From Terriglobia bacterium (GTDB lineage Bacteria > Acidobacteriota > Terriglobia > Bryobacterales > Bryobacteraceae): a DNA stretch of 35,080 nucleotides. Position 1 is the stretch's first letter; every line of letters begins with the position of its first letter. The translations under genes and the position numbers were made by a program. A model generated the notes under the pieces. The model did no database searches. It had not been told where the DNA came from and was given only the letters and a program-made list of their open reading frames with translations. The DNA lies in contig JAIQFN010000063.1 in NCBI GenBank assembly GCA_020073265.1, positions 1-35,080 on the forward strand, written 5' to 3'. Positions 1 through 7,642 of the stretch are shown here, piece after piece.

Positions 1-135
1 AAATGACGGTCCGTGGAAAGCCTGGAAAACCAAAGGCAGGTTTTCCACCCTTCCCACCGCCCTTGGAAATCGCTGCGCGATTCCCACATTCCCACCGCTT
101 CGACTGCTGTCCTTATATATAACGTCGAAGAACCT

Positions 136-179
136 GGTGAGGCAAAAACCGCCTCACCTAAGAATCAATAACTTAGGGT
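136..179. other. Two mutually exclusive hairpins
   Basis: GGTGAGGC at 136-143 pairs with GCCTCACC at 151-158. The right arm of that stem runs into CCTAAG (157-162), which can instead pair with CTTAGG (172-177). The two folds share bases and cannot form together, as in an attenuator, but no leader peptide or downstream gene on the plus strand supports such a role. Confidence 0.3.
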
Positions 180-232
180 GGGCCGAATTAAAATGCCGAA
201 GTGGGCCACGGGGACTTGCCAAAAGCACAGAA

Positions 233-255
233 GCCAGTGGATGTGCTCCACTGGC
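233..255 (-). terminator. Possible terminator after the ATPase pseudogene
   Basis: A perfect 9-bp stem (GCCAGTGGA/TCCACTGGC) encloses a 5-nt loop. On the minus strand it lies about 64 nt past the stop codon of the ATPase remnant and is followed by a broken T-rich run (TTCTGTGCTTTT). It could end transcription of that gene, but the T-tract is poor. Confidence 0.35.
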
Positions 256-318
256 GATTTCTTAAGGTGTCACGTATCGGTAAATGTTGGGTGCTAAAGC
301 GAACCGTTAGTCAGAAAT

Positions 319-1695
319 TCAGGCGTAGTAGCCGGACATCAGTTCTTCAGCGTTACGAAGACCGAGAATAGTTCGATTGCCGGAATCGTCCTTTGCCAGG
401 GTGACGCCTTGTTGGGCTATTGCTTCAGATAGCTTTCTGATGATGCACTGGCCATCCTCTATCTTTAATTGGTGAATGAAGTCGCGGTCTTCGCCGTTCC
501 ACGCCTCGCACATTACAAATGGGCTATGGGACGATATTAAGATTTGGCTTCGCTGAGTTTCGTCTTCCCGAAACGCAAGAGCACGTATGGCCCTATAGAA
601 ACGCATGAGCGCGGCGGGTGTTAGACCGTTCTCTGGTTCCTCAATAAGCATGACCGGAGGACGATTCTGGCTATAGGTCAACACCATCAAGCCGAGGAAA
701 ATTAGATTTCCGTGAGACATTCGGGCTGCATTGATGCTCCCACGCCCATCGGAGAACTTCATTGAAAAGGCCACTTTATCCACACCTACAAAAGTGAACT
801 CGAAACCCTCGAAATTGGGCAACACGTGCTGAACTTCAGCGATGATGGTGTTTAGGGCCGGGTCTTCAGTCTCGTGCATGTAGTAGAGACACGCTGCAAG
901 GCCCGCCCCTACGTAATCGAGCCGCGGCGCCGAATCACTTTCTACATCAGGGGCTGGGCTGGGCATCGCCAATTCGCCCGGCGCTAGCAGGCTGCGGAAA
1001 AAGTCTTCTCGACCTCTCCCAAGCTCGAGATCGGGGGTAGCGAAATGTATATCCAGGGCTCGGCGATGGCTTGTAGGGCCTCTAATCGCAATGTCGATTT
1101 TCGTTGCGCAGCCGAGAAAGAGTTTTTCCGCAACCTGCTAGACGAAACTTATTGAATCGCCCGATCTCTCTTGCACAGTCGGAGACTATCTGGATGCCGT
1201 CGTCCATCCCCTCAAACCCCGCTCTTCTGACCGCCGCAAGGATGCCATAATCGGAATCAACGTATCTTAAGGCCTGCCTCAAGCCGGAACGCCCAGGGCT
1301 ATCACGATTAAAGACCTGACCACCAGGTGACAATGCAAGGGATTCCGTCTTAATCTCGAACGTAGGATTGCCTGGTTCGGCGGTTCCTAGCTGCGAATAG
1401 TTGATCGTATAGGTGAGGCGTTCCGTCTGGCTCTGAGTGTTAGACATCACAACATCGAAGCCGATCCGTTCGTAGGGTGCCGCCCTCCGTACTTCGTCGC
1501 CGCGTATGAATATGGATAGTGTCCAAACGCCTGCTTGATGCTGCCTCTCGAAAGCATCGAGAAGTTCAGAATGGCATCGAACAATGCTGACTTTCCGCCA
1601 CCGTTCGGCCCGATCAACACCGTGATGGGCGAAAGCTTGATGCTCGAAGAGCAGTGGATCATGTAGTTGCGGACAGTCAGTTCGTGGATGTACAT
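319..1695 (-). pseudogene. AAA-family ATPase (AAA_21/OLD-like), broken by a frameshift and an insertion
   Basis: Three pieces in two frames make up one ATPase of the RecF/OLD/AAA_21 type. The N-terminal piece starts at ATG 1695 (MYIHEL...) and carries a Walker A motif (GPNGGGKSA). Around 1475-1490, in a G-rich run, the frame changes and the protein continues as PYERIGFDVV... down to about 1142. A 158-bp inverted-repeat element (984-1141) then interrupts it. The C-terminal piece (about 983 to 319) has a signature-like SHGNLIFL, a Walker B motif (MLIEEPENG) and an ISSHSP switch. The element supplies an in-frame stop at its far side, so no full product can be made. Such ATPases often act in DNA repair, defence or toxin-antitoxin contexts, but no partner gene is visible. 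The frameshift alone could be a sequencing error; the insertion could not. Confidence 0.82.
984..1141. mobile_element. 158-bp inverted-repeat element (MITE/REP-like)
   Basis: The ends are CTAGCAGGCTGCGGAAAAA and the complement of CTAGCAGGTTGCGGAAAAA, which is 18 of 19 matching terminal bases. The interior has no transposase and only tiny reading frames, so it would have to be moved in trans. CTAG at both outer edges may be part of the repeat or a target duplication. It sits inside a recognisable ATPase gene whose two halves continue on either side, which is direct evidence of insertion. I cannot name its family. Confidence 0.78.
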
Positions 1696-1836
1696 TGCGA
1701 ACCAATTCCTAAGTTTACACCCGTTCAAGGGTCCAGCACCTGGTAAAATGGCACGCGCATCGGTTGATCCCTGCCGGGCGGGACGCGGACAGAGGAGTTC
1801 ACACTGGCGACAAGTCTCCTGGGAGCCAATAGCCTT

Positions 1837-3279
1837 CTACGCCAGGATCTTGTGCGCCACGTTTCCGTACACATCGGTCAGGCGGAACTGCCGGCCGCTG
1901 TATAAATAAGTGAGCTTCTCGTGGTTCAGACCCAGCAAGTGAAGAATCGTGGCATGCAGATCGTGAATGTGCATGGGATCCTCCACCGCGTAGTAGCCGA
2001 ATTCGTCGGTCGCGCCGTACACGAAGCCCCTCTTGACGCCGCCGCCGGCCATCCACATGGTGTAGCCGTACGGATTGTGATCGCGGCCGTCCCGGCCCTG
2101 CGCAATGGGCGTGCGCCCGAATTCGCCGCCCCAGATCACCAGCGTATCGTCCAGGAGGCCTCGCGATTTCAGGTCCTTGAGCAGCCCGGCAATCGGTAGG
2201 TCCACCTCGCGCGCGTTCTTCGTATGACCGCCCACCAGGTCGGTGTGCTGGTCCCACTTCAAGCCCGCTCCCGGCAAGGCGTCCGTGCACTGGACAAACC
2301 GCACGCCGCGTTCCACCAGCCGCCGCGCCATCAGGCACTGCCAGCCAAAGCTGCGCGTCTCTTCCTGGTCGAGCCCATACAGCTTCTTGGTGGCCTCGGT
2401 CTCGCTTCGGATATCGAAAGCCTCCGGCGCAACCGATTGCAACCGGAACGCCAGCTCGAACGCGCCGATGCGGCTCTCCAGGTCGGAATCATACTGGCTC
2501 AGCCGGAGATTCCGCTGGTTCACCTTCTGCAACATGTCGAGTTCGAAGCGCTGCTGTTCGGCAGTGAGGCTGTTGTTGTGAAGGTAGGGGATGGGGTTCT
2601 TTTCGAGGTCTTCGGTCTTCATGCCGCTCTTGCCGATCGCGGTTCCCTGATAGTAGGCCGGCAAGAACGCGGTTCCCCAGTTCTTGGCGCCGCCATGCTC
2701 CAGCGTCGGCTTGATGCTGATGAACCCGGGAAGATTCCGATTCTCTGAACCCAAGCCGTACAGTAGCCACGAGCCGAGGCTCGGGCGGACGAAGTTCAGC
2801 GTGCCGGTATGCAGCTCCAGGACCGCGCCCCCGTGATCGACACCGTCGCCAACCAACGAACGGACTACGCACAGGTCGTCAACACAGGTGGCCAGGTGCG
2901 GAAACAGGTCGCTCACCTCGATACCGCTCTGACCGTAGCGGTGGAACTCCCAGGGCGAGCGCATCAGGCCGCCGGTCTGTTCGGGGGCGAACGAAAGTGG
3001 CTGCTTGAAGGGCAGCGGCTTGCCGTCATCCTGAATCAGGCGCGGTTTCGGATCGAAGGTGTCGATGCCGGACGGGCCGCCGTGCATGAAGAGAAAAATC
3101 AGGCGCTTGGCTCGCGGAGTAAAATGCGGGGTCTTGGGCGCCAGCGGATTGTTCGAGACCGATTGTCCCGACAGTTCCTCGGCCAGCATGGCTGTCAGCC
3201 CCAGCATGCCGAAGCCGCAGGCCGCGTTACGAAGCAGTCCGCGCCTGGAAACCAGCGAACATTCATTTTGCTCTTTCAT
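1837..3279 (-). CDS. DUF1501 family secreted protein
   Basis: This 480-residue protein begins with a twin-arginine (Tat) export signal: SRRGLLR at about residues 10-16, then a hydrophobic stretch. The body matches DUF1501, a family with an alkaline-phosphatase/sulfatase-like fold: FMHGGPSGIDTFDPKP near residue 65 and a WGGEFGRTP motif near residue 385. DUF1501 genes are typically paired with PSD1/DUF1553 cytochrome genes in Planctomycetes, Verrucomicrobia and Acidobacteria, and that is the arrangement here, with the PSD1 gene ending 45 nt upstream. The biochemical role is not established; participation in breakdown of complex carbohydrate outside the cytoplasm is commonly inferred. It is the last gene of the esterase-PSD1-DUF1501 unit. 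Confidence 0.9.
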   Translation of the reverse strand: MKEQNECSLVSRRGLLRNAACGFGMLGLTAMLAEELSGQSVSNNPLAPKTPHFTPRAKRLIFLFMHGGPSGIDTFDPKPRLIQDDGKPLPFKQPLSFAPEQTGGLMRSPWEFHRYGQSGIEVSDLFPHLATCVDDLCVVRSLVGDGVDHGGAVLELHTGTLNFVRPSLGSWLLYGLGSENRNLPGFISIKPTLEHGGAKNWGTAFLPAYYQGTAIGKSGMKTEDLEKNPIPYLHNNSLTAEQQRFELDMLQKVNQRNLRLSQYDSDLESRIGAFELAFRLQSVAPEAFDIRSETEATKKLYGLDQEETRSFGWQCLMARRLVERGVRFVQCTDALPGAGLKWDQHTDLVGGHTKNAREVDLPIAGLLKDLKSRGLLDDTLVIWGGEFGRTPIAQGRDGRDHNPYGYTMWMAGGGVKRGFVYGATDEFGYYAVEDPMHIHDLHATILHLLGLNHEKLTYLYSGRQFRLTDVYGNVAHKILA

Positions 3280-3324
3280 ATCGATGCCTCCTCAATTTAC
3301 TAAGTCAGAGATTCTAAACCGCGG

Positions 3325-6177
3325 CTAGTCCACATAGAGAAACTCATTTGAGCTGAGCAGGATTCTGGTGAGGCTCTGCGCAGCCCGGAGGCGCTTCTCG
3401 TCTTCGGACGCGTTAGCGGCCAGCCGCGCGGGAGCCTCGGTCAGGTACTGTAGAGCCTCGGCCAGTTCATCTCCAGCGGGCTCGCGATCGAACACAGTCA
3501 GATAAGCGCGCGCGACAAACTCCGACGGCGTGCGCGCCTCGGCCAGCAGCTTCTGGGCGAGCCGTTTGGCACGCTCATCCACGAACTCGCTGTTCATCAT
3601 GAACAGCGCCTGTGGAGCCACGTTGGTATGAGAGCGCCCGGCCGAGGAGGTGGCGGCATCGCCAAAATCGAACAGGGTGAGTAGCGGCAGCAGGTTCGCC
3701 CGCTGCACCGGCAGGTAAACGGTGCGACGGGTGCTCTGCATCGGATCGCGATTGGTGGCGCCAGGTTCGGTGGCGCCGGCCGCGCCGCGCGGCGCAATCA
3801 GCGTCCCTCCCATGGTCAGGTCGAGTGAACCGTCCAGAGCCAGCATGCTGTCGCGGATTTCCTCGATGTCCAGCCGGCGCCGGCTGAACCGCGACCATAG
3901 CAGGTCTTGGGGATCGTTCTTCTGGCCCAGCGGCGTCGCCGTGCTGCTCATTTGATAGGCGCTGGACAGCATGATCAGCCGGGTAATCGCTTTCACCGAC
4001 CAGCCGCTCTCGACAAAGCGCACGGCCAGATAATCCAGCAGCTCGGGATGCGTGGGCGGCTCGCCCTGCTTTCCGAAATTGTTCGGAGTACGCACCAGTC
4101 CCTCGCCGAAATGCCACTGCCAGATGCGGTTGACCATCACACGCGCGGTCACCGGATTATCGGCTTGCGCCAGCCACTTGGCCAGTTCCAACCGCCCGCT
4201 GCCGGTCTGGATACTGGGCTGATTGTCGCCGGCCAGCACTCGCGGAAAGGCGCGCGAAACTTCGGCCCCCACGTTCTTGTGGTCGCCGCGAAGAAAAACG
4301 TGCTGCAATACCGGCTGTCCCTCCGCGACCGCGGTCGCCATGGGAGGTTCCGGCGGCGCATTCTTTCTAAGGCTATCGAGCTGCTTCCTCGATTCGGCGA
4401 GCTGCTGTTTGACCTCTGCGGGAAGAAATTTTTCCGCCCCTCTCTCGGGCAGGCCGAAGGGGCCATCGCCAAAGCCAACGTCCCCAAAGAACCGGTCGTC
4501 GGTCGATTCGGGCTTGAACGGCGAGCGGGCAACCGGCGCCAGGCCTTTGGCCAGGGTCGCATCCACTTCTTTGTCCCAATCCGCCAACTGTTGCTTCCAT
4601 CGCCGCGCGGCCGCATCGTAACGCGCTTCGTAAGCCGACGTGACCGCCTGAATCCGTTCGGCGCTGGCTTGTCGCCATTCCTCCAAATACGGGCGCTGCC
4701 CCGCGCCCGGACCGGTTCCCTGGAAGTACTCCACCCAGGTCTTCAAAATGGCGGGATCGAGACCCGCTTGCTTGGACACGGTTTCCAAAGGCTCGTTCTT
4801 CGCAACGTGCCACGCCGCTGTCATGTAGCCGGCAAGCTGCGGGCGCAATTTCTCCCGATGGGCTTCGATCGCGCGATCGGTCAAACCGTTAATCTCGCGC
4901 TGCTTGGCCGCTATCTTTTGCTGGTACTGCTCATATGCTTCGTAGACGCCTTCGGGCACCAGCGGCCCTTGATACGGCCTGGAAGGATCCTCTACCTGGC
5001 CAAAGCTTCGCGTGGCGGCGAAGATCGCAGCCATGGAGTAGTAGTCCTTGGTGCTGATCGGGTCAAACTTGTGGTCGTGACAGCGCGCGCAAGATACGGT
5101 CACACCCATGAACGCCTTGCTGGTGACGTCGATCTGCTCGTCGATGGTGTCGTAGACCATTTTCGTCTTGTCCTTCTCGACGAAGGGCTTCGACCCAATC
5201 GCCAGGAACCCGGTGGCGATCAGTCCATTCTTGTTGACCTCGCCGCCGCTGCCGGCCGGAAGCATGTCACCGGCGATCTGTTCCATGACGAAATGGTTGT
5301 ACGGCATGTCATGATTGAACGCGTCGATGACGTAGTCGCGGTAGCGCCAGGCGTTCGGATACAAGCGATCGTTCGTCAGGCCGTTGGAGTCGGCGTAACG
5401 CGCGACATCCAACCAGTGCCGCCCCCAGCGCTCCCCGTATTGGGGCGTTGAGATTAGCCGATCCACCACGTGGGCGAAAGCGTCCGGAGAATGATCGGCC
5501 AGAAAATCTTGCAACTCCTTAGCGGTGGGAGGCAGGCCCGTCAGGTCGTAAGTGGCTCGGCGGAGCAACACAACCTTGCTGGCCGGCGATGCAGGAGTCA
5601 GGCCATTCGCTTCCAGCTTGGCCAGAATGAAATTGTCGACGTCATTTCGAACCCAAGCGCTGTTGCGCACCGGGGGCGTCGCGGGCTTGCGAGGCGGCTT
5701 GGCCCACCAGGGCTTTTCCGCGCTCTTCGCTACGGCTGGCGCGCCAGCGGACCTGCCAGGCACGGGTACCTGTGACGCGCCGGGCCAAGGTGCGCCCATC
5801 TTGACCCAGGTTGTGATGTCGTTGATCTCCGCATCGGAAAGCTTTCCGCCTGGAGGCATCTTGATCTCGCCCTGGTAGCCAATCACCCCCAGGATATGGC
5901 TCGTCTCGGGATTTTCCTTGGAGAAGATGGGGCCGCTGGCGGCGCCCTTGTAAAAGCCTTCGGCGGTGGATAGATTCAGCCCGCCCATCCGCGGCGACTT
6001 GTCGCCGTGACAGGCAAAGCAGTGCGCGACCAACAGAGGGCGGATCTTCTGCTCGAAAAATTCGGTGTTGGCCGGTTGCGCCGTAGCCAGGCCCGCTGCG
6101 AACAGGATCGCCAATCCGCCCCGAAGCGGGAGCGCGAGCTTGCCGCGCGTGAGTTCGATCAGCAGGGTCGGCTTCAT
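3325..6177 (-). CDS. PSD1/DUF1549/DUF1553 haem-containing protein
   Basis: I start this at ATG 6177 (MKPTLLIEL), giving 950 residues. The frame is open further upstream, but this start has an AAAGGA ribosome site and a signal-like hydrophobic segment at about residues 18-34. An N-terminal cytochrome module carries CFACH (C53, C56, H57). Next come a DUF1549 region (DVARYADSNG), a second CxxCH (CARCH) and a C-terminal DUF1553 region (NPVTARVMVNRIWQWHFGEG). The start codon overlaps the stop of the upstream esterase as ATGA, so the two are probably translationally coupled. The family is a periplasmic c-type cytochrome of unknown reaction, usually paired with DUF1501, which follows here. Confidence 0.9.
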   Translation of the reverse strand: MKPTLLIELTRGKLALPLRGGLAILFAAGLATAQPANTEFFEQKIRPLLVAHCFACHGDKSPRMGGLNLSTAEGFYKGAASGPIFSKENPETSHILGVIGYQGEIKMPPGGKLSDAEINDITTWVKMGAPWPGASQVPVPGRSAGAPAVAKSAEKPWWAKPPRKPATPPVRNSAWVRNDVDNFILAKLEANGLTPASPASKVVLLRRATYDLTGLPPTAKELQDFLADHSPDAFAHVVDRLISTPQYGERWGRHWLDVARYADSNGLTNDRLYPNAWRYRDYVIDAFNHDMPYNHFVMEQIAGDMLPAGSGGEVNKNGLIATGFLAIGSKPFVEKDKTKMVYDTIDEQIDVTSKAFMGVTVSCARCHDHKFDPISTKDYYSMAAIFAATRSFGQVEDPSRPYQGPLVPEGVYEAYEQYQQKIAAKQREINGLTDRAIEAHREKLRPQLAGYMTAAWHVAKNEPLETVSKQAGLDPAILKTWVEYFQGTGPGAGQRPYLEEWRQASAERIQAVTSAYEARYDAAARRWKQQLADWDKEVDATLAKGLAPVARSPFKPESTDDRFFGDVGFGDGPFGLPERGAEKFLPAEVKQQLAESRKQLDSLRKNAPPEPPMATAVAEGQPVLQHVFLRGDHKNVGAEVSRAFPRVLAGDNQPSIQTGSGRLELAKWLAQADNPVTARVMVNRIWQWHFGEGLVRTPNNFGKQGEPPTHPELLDYLAVRFVESGWSVKAITRLIMLSSAYQMSSTATPLGQKNDPQDLLWSRFSRRRLDIEEIRDSMLALDGSLDLTMGGTLIAPRGAAGATEPGATNRDPMQSTRRTVYLPVQRANLLPLLTLFDFGDAATSSAGRSHTNVAPQALFMMNSEFVDERAKRLAQKLLAEARTPSEFVARAYLTVFDREPAGDELAEALQYLTEAPARLAANASEDEKRLRAAQSLTRILLSSNEFLYVD

Positions 6178-7358
6178 GGAATTGTTTTCCTTTCCCGGTC
6201 CGGTGCCTTGAGAGCGGCCCGCTCCCGAGTTTGGGGAAAGAGCAGCGGACTCACTTCGAATAAAGAACGCCGCCATACTTGCCAGGTATGGTCGCCTGTC
6301 ATCGGCCGAAACGTGTGCGTGATTCCGTTTTTCGTCAGAAGGTTGGAAAATTCCTGGTTCACCGCAAACAGCCGGTCGTCGGTACCGCAGGAGAACCAGA
6401 TGGTTTTGAACTCGTCATTGACTTTTTTGGGATTCGCTACGACATCCTGGAAGGTTTCCTTGAGGTTGCGTTGCTGAAGACCCGCGCTAAAGCCGGCGAC
6501 TCGGCTAAACAGTTCCGGGTGATGCAGGCCGATGGTGAGCGCTTGTCCTCCTCCCATCGAGAGACCGGCAATCCCGCGTTCATTGCGGCTGGTATTGACG
6601 CGATAGTTCGCCTGTACGTACGGGATGACGTCCCCGATCAGGTCTCGCTCGAATCCCGCGCGCTGGCTCTGCTGTACGTCGGCCAGACCTTCCGGCGGAG
6701 CGTTCGGTGAGAACGCATATCCGAATGGCATCACCACTACCAGCGGAGCGATCTTGTGGTCCGCAATCAGATTATCCAGGATCATGTTGACGCGGCCCAG
6801 TGCCAGCCAGACACTGTCGTCTCCGCCCGCCCCGTGCAGCAGGTACAACACCGGGTAACGCGCAGTGACGCGCTCATAATCAGGTGGCGTGTAAATGTAT
6901 AGCCGGCGTTCTGAGTCCAGAGATTTCGAACGGTACCAGCGGATTTGCATTGCCCCGTGCGGAACCTGCCTGGTGTCGTAAAACATCGGAGACTGGCCGG
7001 GGACTTCGAGCCAACTGGAAGTCTGCATGGGGAGCGAGCTGTTCTTTACTGAGGGGTTGTTCGGATCCACCGTTCGGACGCCATCAACCAAGAACTCGTA
7101 GGCGTAGATGTCAGGCTCAATAGGTCCGACCGTCACGGCCCAGAGGCCTTTTTCGTCCTTTCGCAGGACCTCGCGGGACTTGAGAAAGTCTCCCCGCAGG
7201 AGCACTTCGGCTGCTTTCGGAGCCGGCAGGCGGAAGGTCACGCGCCGATCCGGGTGCACCTCGGGCGAATGGATGGGCCCAGTCGCGGCACCGGGCTGTT
7301 GCGCAAAGGTGCTGAAGGGCGCGAGTGTCAATAGCAGGACTAGACTGGGTCGTGTCAT
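6174..7358 (-). CDS. Secreted esterase, Fes/CE1-like, with N-terminal CBM48-like domain
   Basis: This 394-residue protein has a signal peptide (residues 1 to about 19), an E-set/CBM48-like domain (about 35-115) and an alpha/beta-hydrolase domain of the enterochelin esterase/feruloyl esterase type. The likely triad is Ser267 in GLSMGG, Asp327 or Asp328 in GTDDRLF, and His357 in GDHTW; the oxyanion segment is LLHGAGGDD. Relatives hydrolyse sugar-linked aryl or acetyl esters, so removal of ester groups from plant polysaccharide fits, but the substrate cannot be read from the sequence. A GAGGAG ribosome site precedes the ATG. It heads a unit with the PSD1 and DUF1501 genes and has a palindromic operator about 50 bp upstream. 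Confidence 0.88.
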   Translation of the reverse strand: MTRPSLVLLLTLAPFSTFAQQPGAATGPIHSPEVHPDRRVTFRLPAPKAAEVLLRGDFLKSREVLRKDEKGLWAVTVGPIEPDIYAYEFLVDGVRTVDPNNPSVKNSSLPMQTSSWLEVPGQSPMFYDTRQVPHGAMQIRWYRSKSLDSERRLYIYTPPDYERVTARYPVLYLLHGAGGDDSVWLALGRVNMILDNLIADHKIAPLVVVMPFGYAFSPNAPPEGLADVQQSQRAGFERDLIGDVIPYVQANYRVNTSRNERGIAGLSMGGGQALTIGLHHPELFSRVAGFSAGLQQRNLKETFQDVVANPKKVNDEFKTIWFSCGTDDRLFAVNQEFSNLLTKNGITHTFRPMTGDHTWQVWRRSLFEVSPLLFPQTRERAALKAPDRERKTIP

Positions 7359-7407
7359 TTGGCCAACTCCTCAAAACGAGCGCTGCGCGCGGTTGTGTTC
7401 TAAGTTA

Positions 7408-7423
7408 TTCGAACCGATTCGAA
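7408..7423 (-). promoter_or_regulatory. Operator-like palindrome upstream of the esterase operon
   Basis: Read towards the gene it is TTCGAATCGGTTCGAA, a 16-bp palindrome with one mismatched pair. Its 14-bp core TCGAATCGGTTCGA is identical to the site before the second TonB receptor. The hexamer 9 nt further on (AGAACA) is a poor -35 box, so the promoter itself is unclear. It belongs to the AATCG(G/A)TT series. Confidence 0.75.
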
Positions 7424-7578
7424 ACCCAGGTAGAATCATACATCAACCTAGAGCCGATGTAAAGGCTGGTAGGACATGCGGGGGCGTACGGCCCTGATAA
7501 CTCATTTATGGCAATGCGGATGCCATCTACGCATCACCTTCAGCGGCAGTTGTGGGTCGTTACCCTTCGCGAGCCCGA

Positions 7579-7615
7579 ACGAACCGGCCGTTCGTGAATG
7601 TTCGTGTCGATTCAC
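7579..7615 (-). terminator. Hairpin cluster after the first TonB receptor
   Basis: ACGAAC (7579-7584) pairs with GTTCGT (7590-7595), and GTGAAT (7594-7599) pairs with ATTCAC (7610-7615). They lie 30-65 nt past the receptor stop on the minus strand. No T-tract follows, so termination is only a possibility. Confidence 0.3.
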
Positions 7616-7642
7616 GTTCTGCTGTCCGCTATTGGTCGCGGC

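Larger units (their letters stand above)
1..318. other. Palindrome-rich non-coding stretch
   Basis: I see no convincing gene here. There are several inverted repeats: a perfect 9-bp stem at 23-31/39-47 (TGGAAAACC with its complement), an imperfect palindrome at 65-84 around ATCGC/GCGAT, a stem at 136-143/151-158, and a perfect 9-bp stem at 233-241/247-255. TTCCCACCGC occurs twice (51-60 and 89-98). The density of short palindromes next to a broken gene suggests dispersed repeat DNA. That reading is an inference, because only one copy lies in the window. Confidence 0.5.

Noticed and set aside
1082-1705. A separate 207-residue protein
   Set aside because: Its first third is out of frame with the ATPase N-terminus, its middle is the ATPase, and its last ~20 residues come from the inserted element. 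It is a piece of the pseudogene.
3907-5451. Plus-strand open frame of 514 residues
   Set aside because: It lies wholly antisense to the PSD1 gene, has no recognisable domain, and the minus-strand protein shows clear family motifs throughout.
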